Shown: one piece after another, positions 1 to 6,737 of the stretch
Position numbering within the stretch: the first letter of the stretch is position 1
How the letters are laid out: each line of letters opens with the position of its first letter
NCBI GenBank assembly: GCA_905479515.1
Contig: CAJQMX010000083.1
Location: 1 to 8,152, forward strand
Direction of reading: 5' to 3'
Origin: an uncultured Parasphingopyxis sp.
GTDB taxonomy: Bacteria; Pseudomonadota; Alphaproteobacteria; Sphingomonadales; Sphingomonadaceae
DNA length: 8,152 nucleotides
Made by a program: the position numbers and the translations under genes
Notes under the pieces: model-generated
What the model was told of the DNA's origin: nothing
The model's database searches: none
The model's input: only the letters and a program-made list of their open reading frames with translations

Positions 1-719
1 CGGGCAGACTCGGCAATCGCGGCTGCGGGCTGCTGCGCATAATGGAGCACCTGGTGCAGGATCACGGTATCGGCGCAACCACTCGGCAGCTCCAGCGCAT
101 ACATATCACCCTGCCGAACTTCTGCCTTGTCCAGGCCGACCTCGGCGAGTTTGGCGCGCGCCAGACGAAGCATTTCCGGACTGCGATCAATACCGATCGC
201 GTTCCCGGCTTCTCGGCCAAACAGTTCCAGCATCCGGCCCGTGCCTGTGCCAATATCGACAAGCCGGCCGATCGCATCCTTGCCAAGAGCGCGGCCCATC
301 GCCGCTTCGACTTCGCTCTCGGCAACATGCAGAGAGCGAATGGCATCCCATTGTTCGGCATGGACGGCGAAATATGCCTCGGCTGCCGCCTGACGGTCTG
401 CGCGAACCGCTGCAAGCCGCGCTATATCGGCGCGGGTCCAATGGTCTTCACCCGGTTCTGACCAGCCATCAATCGCATTGAGCAATGGGCGCACACGTGC
501 CGGGTTACCCAGTCCAAGGAAAACCCAGCTGCCCTCCTTGCGGCGCTCGGCAAGCCCGGCATCGACAAGAATTTTGACATGGCGGGATACACGGGGCTGA
601 CTTTGCCCCAAAACCTGAGCCAGTTCACCGACAGACAGCTCCATCGCGCGCAAAAGCGCCACGATCCTGAGCCGTGTAGGGTCGGCAAGCGCCCGGAAGA
701 TTTCGAGTTCAGCCCTCAT
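1..719 (-). CDS. ArsR-family HTH regulator fused to a SAM-methyltransferase-like domain, SahR-like (partial, C-terminus beyond window)
   Basis: The reading frame is open from ATG at 719 to the left edge (239 codons). Residues about 5-70 form a winged helix of the ArsR/SmtB type, starting LADPTRLRIVALL, with recognition helix QSQPRVSRHVKIL. The metal-binding ELCVCDL motif of metal sensors is replaced by ELSVGEL, so a metal sensor is unlikely. Residues about 150-239 begin a Rossmann methyltransferase fold: motif I VDIGTGTGRMLELF (154-167), acidic motif II residue D178 in GIDRS, then QGDMYALELP. This architecture matches SahR, a repressor of S-adenosylmethionine-cycle genes whose methyltransferase-like domain binds S-adenosylhomocysteine. 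In alphaproteobacteria such genes often precede metF and metH, which would lie left of this window (inference). A true methyltransferase with an added HTH is the alternative. No Shine-Dalgarno sequence precedes the ATG, and the predicted transcript starts at or next to it, so the message is probably leaderless. Confidence 0.88.
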   Translation of the reverse strand, partial: MRAELEIFRALADPTRLRIVALLRAMELSVGELAQVLGQSQPRVSRHVKILVDAGLAERRKEGSWVFLGLGNPARVRPLLNAIDGWSEPGEDHWTRADIARLAAVRADRQAAAEAYFAVHAEQWDAIRSLHVAESEVEAAMGRALGKDAIGRLVDIGTGTGRMLELFGREAGNAIGIDRSPEMLRLARAKLAEVGLDKAEVRQGDMYALELPSGCADTVILHQVLHYAQQPAAAIAESA

Positions 720-726
720 TTATAAA

Positions 727-755
727 GACATAAAGATATCTTTATATGTGGTCAA
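727..755 (-). promoter_or_regulatory. Putative sigma70-type promoter of the SahR-like gene
   Basis: Read on the minus strand, TTGACC (755-750) and TATGTC (732-727) are separated by 17 bp. The -35 box is good and the -10 box is weak. The expected start point, about 7 nt after the -10, falls at 719-720, directly at the ATG of the regulator gene. This gives a leaderless transcript and fits the absence of a ribosome-binding site. Confidence 0.5.
728..747. promoter_or_regulatory. Palindromic operator, SahR-like
   Basis: ATAAAGATATCTTTAT (730-745) is a perfect 16-bp palindrome centred on GATATC; it extends to 728-747 with one mismatched pair. It fills most of the spacer between the putative -35 and -10 boxes of the regulator gene, the classic place for a repressor to block RNA polymerase. 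From memory, AT-rich palindromes of this form are associated with SahR regulons in Proteobacteria. Assignment to this particular regulator is an inference from its position next to the gene. Confidence 0.65.
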
Positions 756-809
756 CCACCAACGGTTGAACCAATTTTTATCGCCGCTGCAATGTCTTGA
801 CGCCGATGA

Positions 810-824
810 GACGCTTGCAGCGTC
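810..824. repeat. Short inverted repeat in the divergent intergenic region
   Basis: GACGCT-tgc-AGCGTC is a 6-bp inverted repeat with a 3-nt centre, lying between the regulator gene and mlaA. It has no T-tract, so it is not a terminator. It could be a protein-binding site or chance. Confidence 0.25.
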
Positions 825-891
825 ATTGGTCGTTAATATTCAAATGACTCGACACGAGCGGTCGTCCAAGGCATTTCATGCAGCGCAATCC

Positions 892-897
892 TATAAC
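892..897 (+). promoter_or_regulatory. Possible -10 box for mlaA
   Basis: TATAAC is a good -10 hexamer 31 nt before the TTG start at 928. No convincing -35 is seen at 16-18 bp upstream, so this is only a candidate. The rest of the 720-927 divergent region holds the operator, the 810-824 inverted repeat and no gene I can support. Confidence 0.25.
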
Positions 898-927
898 TAT
901 CGATCCTGTATTCCGGAGAGTATTTCG

Positions 928-1797
928 TTGCGTAAGCTTTTGACATCATTGCTATTAATGCTGTTTTTGAGCGCGTGCGCAACGACTATGGCCGGGCCAA
1001 ATGGCATGTCCGACCGCGATCAGCACGAAGAATTCAACCGGGATATGTGGGCGGTCAACCAGGCCGTCGATACGGTGTTGATCAGCCCGACAGCCGATGT
1101 GTACCGGGCCATCACACCGCAACCCGCCCGCCGCGGTATTGCTAATGTCTTCCGCAATCTCAGTGAGCCATGGTCAATGATCAACAACCTGCTGCAGGGC
1201 AGGCCAGACCGGGCCTTGCGCAATCTTGGGCGATTTATCATCAATTCGACAATCGGTGTGGGCGGCCTGGCCGATCACGCAACCGAACTCGGAATCGCAC
1301 CCGCACCAGAAGATTTCGGCCAAACCCTCGCGGTTTGGGGTGTTGGCGATGGCGGCTATGTCATGAACCCTCTGCTTGGCCCTTCCACGCAACGCGATAC
1401 ATTTGGTGCAATCGTGGATTTCGTGGCCAATCCGGTTTCGATTTTCTTCAGTCGCGGCCTCAATCTCACCACGCAGGAACAATGGGGGATACGGGCCGCC
1501 AGTATCATCAGCACCCGGGCAGAGCTGACCGAAGGTGGGGTCGATGCCTTTCTCGAAAGCAGCGCCGACCCTTACGCCGCTGCGCGGTCCGCCTTTTTCC
1601 AAAGCCGCGAAGCCGCAATTCTCAACTATGATACGGCCAGCATCGCAGGCGAGGGCGTGAGTCCAGCCGAAGACGCGGCATTCGAAGCGGCCTTGGATGA
1701 TATCGAGGATTTCGAAAATTTCGAAGATACAGCGCCAGATGAAGCCTTGTCCGACGAGATTGAACCGCAGGAAACTGCACCAATCGAGCCCGAATAA
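928..1797 (+). CDS. mlaA: MlaA/VacJ family outer-membrane lipoprotein (phospholipid trafficking)
   Basis: MlaA removes misplaced phospholipids from the outer leaflet of the outer membrane and passes them to the periplasmic carrier MlaC. I choose TTG 928: GGAGAG (915-920) lies 7 nt before it, and the protein then starts with a lipoprotein signal, basic RK, a leucine-rich segment and lipobox LSAC with Cys17. An in-frame ATG at 748 exists, but it would put about 60 unrelated residues before the signal and would overlap the operator region. Family landmarks are EEFNRDMWAVNQAVD (34-48), a YRAITPQPARRGIANVFRNL stretch (59-78) followed by SEP, EDFGQTLAVWGV (128-139) and GPSTQRD (151-157). The 289-residue length is slightly above the usual size because residues about 241-289 form a tail with 19 Asp/Glu and no Lys/Arg. 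No mlaC or ABC transporter gene lies next to it here, so it stands apart from any mla operon. Confidence 0.92.
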   Translation: MRKLLTSLLLMLFLSACATTMAGPNGMSDRDQHEEFNRDMWAVNQAVDTVLISPTADVYRAITPQPARRGIANVFRNLSEPWSMINNLLQGRPDRALRNLGRFIINSTIGVGGLADHATELGIAPAPEDFGQTLAVWGVGDGGYVMNPLLGPSTQRDTFGAIVDFVANPVSIFFSRGLNLTTQEQWGIRAASIISTRAELTEGGVDAFLESSADPYAAARSAFFQSREAAILNYDTASIAGEGVSPAEDAAFEAALDDIEDFENFEDTAPDEALSDEIEPQETAPIEPE

Positions 1798-1808
1798 GAG
1801 GCAGTTCA

Positions 1809-1852
1809 GCTAAATATTGCTTTAGCGGCCATTGGGCTGTAAAAAATGGCCG
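1809..1852 (+). other. Two adjacent stem-loops downstream of mlaA
   Basis: GCTAAA-tattgc-TTTAGC (1809-1826) is followed directly by CGGCCATT-N11-AATGGCCG (1826-1852); they share base 1826. Neither is followed by a T-tract, so a rho-independent terminator is not supported. They may protect the 3' end of the mlaA message, or be chance. Confidence 0.3.
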
Positions 1853-1926
1853 ACTGGCATCGGGGGATACCCTCTCGGAAGCCACAGTCGTTACACTGAA
1901 TATTTTCACCACCGGGAGAACGACCC

Positions 1927-2187
1927 ATGAATAAATCTTTTGCATTGCCTTTGGCACTTGCCGCTTCGCTCGGCCTTGCCGCATGTTCCGGCGCAGAGGA
2001 CGCAGCTGCTGATGTCAATGAAGCTGCAGACGACGCCGCTGCAGAAATCAGTGCCACTGCTGACGAAGCTGCTGCCGACATGGAAGCCGCTGCTGATGAC
2101 GCAATGGCCGAAATGGACGAGATGGCTAGCGACGCTGAAGCCGCTGTAGACGGTGCTACGACCGAAGAAGCTGCTCCGGCTGAATAA
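1927..2187 (+). CDS. Small Ala/Asp/Glu-rich lipoprotein, function unknown
   Basis: The product is an 86-residue protein. GGGAGA (1914-1919) lies 7 nt before the ATG. The signal MNKSFALPLALAASLGLAAC gives a type II signal peptide with lipobox LAAC and lipidated Cys20. The mature part of 67 residues is almost only Ala, Asp, Glu, Met and Ser/Thr with no Lys or Arg. Alanines and acidic residues recur with a roughly 7-residue period, which suggests one long amphipathic helix or coiled coil, in the general style of Lpp-like envelope lipoproteins. This is a resemblance in composition only; I recognise no family. It ends in a strong terminator, so it is probably the last or only gene of its transcript. 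Start, signal and terminator together make it a real gene despite the low complexity. Confidence 0.85.
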   Translation: MNKSFALPLALAASLGLAACSGAEDAAADVNEAADDAAAEISATADEAAADMEAAADDAMAEMDEMASDAEAAVDGATTEEAAPAE

Positions 2188-2214
2188 GGCACGTCCTTCA
2201 TTCAAACAAACAGG

Positions 2215-2254
2215 AAAGGCCGCGCCCGGGCATCTGGGCGCGGCCTTTTCTTTT
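2215..2254 (+). terminator. Strong rho-independent terminator after the small lipoprotein gene
   Basis: AAAGGCCGCGCCC (2215-2227) pairs with GGGCGCGGCCTTT (2236-2248), a perfect 13-bp GC-rich stem with an 8-nt loop. It is followed by a T-rich tail, TTTTCTTTT (2246-2254). It sits 28 bp after the lipoprotein stop codon and should end its transcript. Confidence 0.93.
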
Positions 2255-2310
2255 GCAGAGTTCCATATAGAAAGACTGACCTGTCACGGCCTTTTGGGGG
2301 AGAGAATTGC

Positions 2311-2520
2311 ATGACGAACACCCGCATTGCCATACCACTGGCGGCGATCATTCTTCTGGCTGGATGCGGAAGCCCGGAAGGCGAGACTGGAATTACGAGC
2401 GCCGAAGAACGCCAGCTCGACGAAGCCGCATCAGCGCTTGACGAGGCTCAAGCCGACTATGAAACGGCGATCCAAACGCCCGATCCCGCTGCGGAACCGG
2501 AAGAAGAAGCGGAACATTAG
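2311..2520 (+). CDS. Small acidic lipoprotein, function unknown
   Basis: The product is 69 residues. A strong ribosome-binding site, GGGGGAGA (2296-2303), lies 7 nt before the ATG. The signal MTNTRIAIPLAAIILLAGC has lipobox LAGC with Cys19. The mature 51 residues are acidic, with a helix-forming middle (AEERQLDEAASALDEAQADY, about 31-50) and an acidic Pro/Glu tail ending EEEAEH. I recognise no family. It follows the terminator of the preceding lipoprotein gene, so it needs its own promoter; TATAGA at 2266-2271 could serve as a -10, but I see no clear -35. Its TAG stop overlaps the stop of the convergent hydrolase gene by two bases, and there is no terminator between them. Confidence 0.82.
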   Translation: MTNTRIAIPLAAIILLAGCGSPEGETGITSAEERQLDEAASALDEAQADYETAIQTPDPAAEPEEEAEH

Positions 2521-3584
2521 GGCCGCTGTTCAATCGCATCGCTGTCCGCCGGGAGGCTAAACCACATCCCGTCACGCGCCAGCACAATCTGCCCGCCAAA
2601 GACTTCTCCTGTTCCGCGCAGGAAATAAGCCTCTATCAACCTGTTGGGCGCAGCCGGAACGATATGCGTCAACACGAGCATCCGGGCATGCCCGAGCGCC
2701 GCGATCTCTTCGGCCTCGACGGGACCCGTATGATAGTTTTTGATGTCATCCAGAATCTGTGCCAGCCGCGTGTCGCCTGACGCTTCAACCTGACGCCGGG
2801 CCACTTCGACCATCTCGCGGTTCAGCGCCTCGTGAACCAGAATATCGCAGCCATCACAGGCCCGGGCGACCATTTCGCTGCGCGCGGTATCCCCGCTAAT
2901 CACAACTGACCGGCCGCCATAGTCAAAGCGATAGCCCACCGCTGGCCGCACCGGGCCATGATCGACGCGGAAGGTCTGCACCCGTACCCCGCCTTCGTCA
3001 TATATCGTGTGCATCGTATCCTCTGCGGGCATCGGGAAAGCCCGGGCTTCCCCGCCCTGCCCGCTGGGCGGAACCACCTGTTCGCCATGATGGGCGACGC
3101 GGTGGGTAGTATCGATGGCATAAGCCCGGGCCAGACCTGCGAGGAGACTTTCAACGCCTGGCGGTCCGTAGATCGGTAACGGCGTCTGACTGCCGCTGCC
3201 AGTCCAGCGCAGCAACATCAACTCGCCCAGTCCGTCAAAATGATCGGAATGATAATGGGTGAGAAACACCGCATCGACATCGCCAATCGGCAGCCCCATC
3301 GAACCAAGTTGGCGGGCAGCCGCTGCGCCGACGTCGACAATGAATATCCGGCTGCCGGCAATCACGGCAGTACACGGCCCTGCGCGGCTTGGATCGGGGA
3401 TCGGGGAGCCGGTTCCGCACATCGCAATATGGAGCCCATCCGGGAGCGCGGCGATATCATCCCGATTTACCGCCGTTTCAATCCCGCGCGCAAAAAGCCG
3501 TTCGCCAATCTCAGCCTGGAAATACCAGCCTAGCGTAAAACCGATGCCGGCAAGAGCCACCAATCCGATCATCACCCTGCGCAT
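2517..3584 (-). CDS. Membrane-anchored metallo-beta-lactamase-fold hydrolase, RNase Z-like
   Basis: The 355-residue product begins with a short basic start and a hydrophobic helix (MIGLVALAGIGFTLGWYF, about 5-22). This is an uncleaved anchor or signal, placing the enzyme domain in the periplasm. The domain runs from about residue 50. Metal ligands fit the MBL fold: HYHSDH (H110, H112, D114, H115), H209 in VDHGPVRPAVGY, D232 in ISGDT and H307 in VLTHI. LVHEAL (H251) and NYHTGPVEAEEIA (H285) resemble the HEAT and following motifs of the RNase Z/arylsulfatase-type subgroup. The membrane anchor and lack of an obvious tRNA-binding exosite argue against true tRNase Z; the substrate is unknown. The start at 3584 has GGGGGAAAG upstream on the minus strand; Met5 is a possible alternative. 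The groEL terminator lies upstream, so it is probably transcribed separately. Confidence 0.88.
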   Translation of the reverse strand: MRRVMIGLVALAGIGFTLGWYFQAEIGERLFARGIETAVNRDDIAALPDGLHIAMCGTGSPIPDPSRAGPCTAVIAGSRIFIVDVGAAAARQLGSMGLPIGDVDAVFLTHYHSDHFDGLGELMLLRWTGSGSQTPLPIYGPPGVESLLAGLARAYAIDTTHRVAHHGEQVVPPSGQGGEARAFPMPAEDTMHTIYDEGGVRVQTFRVDHGPVRPAVGYRFDYGGRSVVISGDTARSEMVARACDGCDILVHEALNREMVEVARRQVEASGDTRLAQILDDIKNYHTGPVEAEEIAALGHARMLVLTHIVPAAPNRLIEAYFLRGTGEVFGGQIVLARDGMWFSLPADSDAIEQRP

Positions 3585-3632
3585 GTGAATATCTTTCCCC
3601 CGTTGAGGAGAGATTAGCAGGTCATGGCCAAT

Positions 3633-3668
3633 AAAAAAAAGGGCCGGAGGATTGCTCCTCCAGCCCTT
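3633..3668 (-). terminator. Rho-independent terminator of groESL
   Basis: On the minus strand a 13-bp stem (3668-3656 with 3651-3639, one G-U wobble) with a 4-nt loop is followed by eight T (3640-3633). It sits about 30 bp after the groEL stop and separates the chaperonin operon from the hydrolase gene. The plus strand also has a T-run after the stem (3670-3676), but with an A-C mismatch in the stem and no gene pointing at it. Confidence 0.92.
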
Positions 3669-3698
3669 CTTTTTTTGATTGGCTGACGCCGGACGGGT

Positions 3699-5357
<1,659 letters not shown>

Positions 5358-5380
5358 TTACCTTTTTATTGTGATGGTCT

Positions 5381-5408
5381 TGAAAGAAAAAGCGCCGAAT
5401 CTGGCGCT
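5381..5408 (-). other. Terminator-like hairpin between groES and groEL
   Basis: On the minus strand AGCGCC (5408-5403), a 6-nt loop and GGCGCT (5396-5391) form a GC-rich 6-bp stem followed by a T-rich run, TTTTCTTTCA (5390-5381). The shape is that of a weak rho-independent terminator or an mRNA-processing stem-loop. It lies just after the groES stop and about 30 nt before the groEL start, where it could tune the GroES to GroEL ratio. Confidence 0.55.
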
Positions 5409-5416
5409 CGCTCGCC

Positions 5417-5704
5417 TCAGCCAACGATGCCGAGTATGTCGCTTTCTTTCATGATGATCAGATCTTCGCCGTTGAGCTTGACCTCGGTGCCGGACCATTT
5501 GCCGAACAGGATCTTGTCGCCCTTTTTGACGTCGAGCGGCGTTACCTTGCCATCGTCGGACTTGAGGCCCGAACCGGCGGAAACAACTTCGCCTTCTTGC
5601 GGCTTTTCCTGAGCGCTATCCGGAATGATGATGCCCCCGGCGGTCTTGGTGTCCGCCTCTACGCGGCGAACAAGCACGCGATCGTGCAGTGGACGAAATC
5701 CCAT
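5417..5704 (-). CDS. groES: Co-chaperonin GroES (Hsp10), complete
   Basis: GroES is the seven-membered lid that closes the GroEL chamber. The product is 95 residues, the usual length. It begins [20 protein letters not shown] and continues into the mobile loop [19 protein letters not shown], whose hydrophobic III contacts GroEL; the C-terminal half [20 protein letters not shown] and the end [11 protein letters not shown] are family-typical. AAAGGA lies 6 nt before the ATG. It is the first gene of the operon and is preceded by a leader of about 125 nt that starts with the CIRCE element, so HrcA and a heat-shock sigma factor probably both control it. Confidence 0.99.
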   Translation of the reverse strand: MGFRPLHDRVLVRRVEADTKTAGGIIIPDSAQEKPQEGEVVSAGSGLKSDDGKVTPLDVKKGDKILFGKWSGTEVKLNGEDLIIMKESDILGIVG

Positions 5705-5800
5705 TGTAATTCCTTTCTTCCGTTACCAGTTCAAAGGCGAAAGCCGGAACGTTTCCTCATGAAGCGCCCAATCCTTCGTCAGAATCTGCAAAAACAGTGG

Positions 5801-5827
5801 TTAGCACTCTAAAAGAGCGAGTGCTAA
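5801..5827. promoter_or_regulatory. CIRCE element (HrcA operator) of groESL
   Basis: TTAGCACTC-N9-GAGTGCTAA is a perfect match to the CIRCE consensus, with all 18 arm bases conserved and the canonical 9-bp spacer. It lies 97 bp before the groES ATG, at or just after the expected transcription start. HrcA repressor binds such sites until heat stress titrates GroEL away. Confidence 0.98.
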
Positions 5828-5833
5828 CAGCAG

Positions 5834-5864
5834 CACATCTAAGCCTCTATCCCCGGCTTTCAAG
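5834..5864 (-). promoter_or_regulatory. Heat-shock (RpoH-type) promoter of groESL
   Basis: On the minus strand CTTG (5864-5861), 17 bp and CTTAGATGTG (5843-5834) fit the alphaproteobacterial heat-shock consensus CTTG-N17/18-CYTATNTNNG with one mismatch. The start point would fall near 5828, immediately before the CIRCE element. A sigma70 reading (TTGAAA with TAGATG) overlaps it and may give basal expression. Confidence 0.7.
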
Positions 5865-5905
5865 GAAAATTCGGAATAATTTTTCGATTTTTCTGCGTCC
5901 AATCT

Positions 5906-5931
5906 GTAACCGGCGGCGCGGTGAGCACGAA
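5906..5931 (+). promoter_or_regulatory. Putative SigF-type ECF promoter (GTAACC-N16-CGAA)
   Basis: GTAACC (5906-5911) and CGAA (5928-5931) are spaced by 16 bp. This agrees with the promoter motif I recall for Caulobacter SigF, the family the downstream sigma factor resembles. It points toward the sigma gene but lies about 280 bp before its start, so the transcript would carry a long leader. It is 41 bp from the divergent groESL -35 box. The remaining 5932-6212 shows no gene I can support: the open frames there lack ribosome-binding sites or overlap the sigma gene. It does hold a repeated CGTACAAT. Confidence 0.5.
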
Positions 5932-6051
5932 CCGGGAGATGAATATCCGGGCCACCATGACTGACACAGCATGATCACATCAATTTCCCCTCGATCAGTA
6001 CAATTCCGAAATGCTTGCACGCTGCCCCCGAGCAAGCGACCTGGAACCGTG

Positions 6052-6078
6052 CGTACAATGCATGCCCCCCCGTACAAT
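6052..6078. repeat. Direct repeat CGTACAAT in the sigma-operon leader
   Basis: CGTACAAT occurs at 6052-6059 and 6071-6078, 19 bp start to start, so roughly on the same DNA face after two turns. Both contain TACAAT, a fair -10 hexamer, but neither has a clear -35. They may be tandem regulator sites or chance. Confidence 0.3.
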
Positions 6079-6212
6079 CGGGCGATCGAGGGCCGGGGAA
6101 TCGTCTGGCGGCCGCACTTTGCGGGTCGCAATATGCCGGGCGGTTCCCCACCCTTTTCCGGCAGCGCCATATTCTGGCTGCACAGCGTGAATTCGCGTGC
6201 TAGCTTGGGCCA

Positions 6213-6737
6213 ATGGTTGCCGATGACGAGACACTGGCGCGCCTCATGGCGCTGGCCCAGCAAGGTGACAAGGCGGCCTATCGCACATTGCTCGGCGAAT
6301 GCGAGGTCTGGCTCAAACGCTATTATGCCCGCAAGATCGGGCCGCATGCGTTGGAAGATCTTGTGCAGGACACATTGATCTCCCTCCACCGCAAGCGCGC
6401 ATCCTGGGATCCTGGCCGCGCCTTCCTGCCCTGGCTTGCAGCGATCGCGCGCTATCGCTGGATTGACCATTTGCGCAAAGCCTATCGCACGAAAGAGGTG
6501 GAGCTGAATGAAGAGCTGGCCGCCGATCCATCCGATCCGGCAGTGGCAGCAAAAATCGGTATTGAACGGCTATTGGGGCTGATCCCCGAAAAGCAGGCGT
6601 TGGCGATCACGCTCGTGAAAATACAGGGGCTGACGATAGCCGAAGCCTCGGAAAAAGCCGGCCAGTCTGAATCGCTGGTCAAAGTGAATATCCACCGCGG
6701 CATGAAACGCATGTCTGCGGTGCTGGAGGAAGACTGA
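6213..6737 (+). CDS. ECF-type RNA polymerase sigma factor, SigF-like
   Basis: The 174-residue product is a two-domain sigma factor. Region 2 covers about 8-90, with LAQQGDKAAYRTLL, the core-binding EDLVQDTLISLHRKR (48-62) and PWLAAIARYRWIDHLRK (73-89). Region 4 covers about 116-171, with LIPEKQALAITLVKIQGLTIAEASEKAG and the DNA-reading helix SESLVKVNIHRGMKRM. Regions 1 and 3 are absent, as usual for ECF factors. It overlaps the next gene, a NrsF-like membrane anti-sigma factor, in TGATG. In Caulobacter the SigF/NrsF pair responds to chromate and cadmium; the same signal here is only an inference. The ATG at 6213 lacks a good Shine-Dalgarno sequence, but an in-frame TAG at 6201-6203 excludes any start farther upstream. 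Confidence 0.93.
   Translation: MVADDETLARLMALAQQGDKAAYRTLLGECEVWLKRYYARKIGPHALEDLVQDTLISLHRKRASWDPGRAFLPWLAAIARYRWIDHLRKAYRTKEVELNEELAADPSDPAVAAKIGIERLLGLIPEKQALAITLVKIQGLTIAEASEKAGQSESLVKVNIHRGMKRMSAVLEED

Noticed and set aside
42..461. Plus-strand frame opposite the SahR-like gene.
   Set aside because: The minus strand carries clear HTH and methyltransferase motifs without a break; this is its antisense shadow.
526..719. ArsR domain as a metal or arsenic sensor.
   Set aside because: The cysteine motif of metal-sensing ArsR proteins is absent (ELSVGEL), and a methyltransferase-like domain follows.
748..927. ATG at 748 as the start of mlaA.
   Set aside because: It would add about 60 residues before a clear lipoprotein signal and overlap the promoter region of the divergent gene. 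TTG 928 has a good ribosome-binding site.
1806..2201. Minus-strand Ser/Ala-rich frames opposite the first small lipoprotein.
   Set aside because: They are low-complexity mirrors of the GCT/GAC-rich coding strand. The plus strand has the ribosome-binding site, lipobox and terminator.
5971..6378. A 135-codon plus-strand frame running into the sigma gene.
   Set aside because: It has no ribosome-binding site, overlaps region 2 of the sigma factor by about 165 bp in another frame, and has no recognisable motif.
5847..6470. A 207-codon minus-strand frame across the intergenic region and the sigma gene.
   Set aside because: It covers the groESL promoter and the opposite strand of the sigma gene; composition and sequence look random, with many Cys, Arg and Pro.
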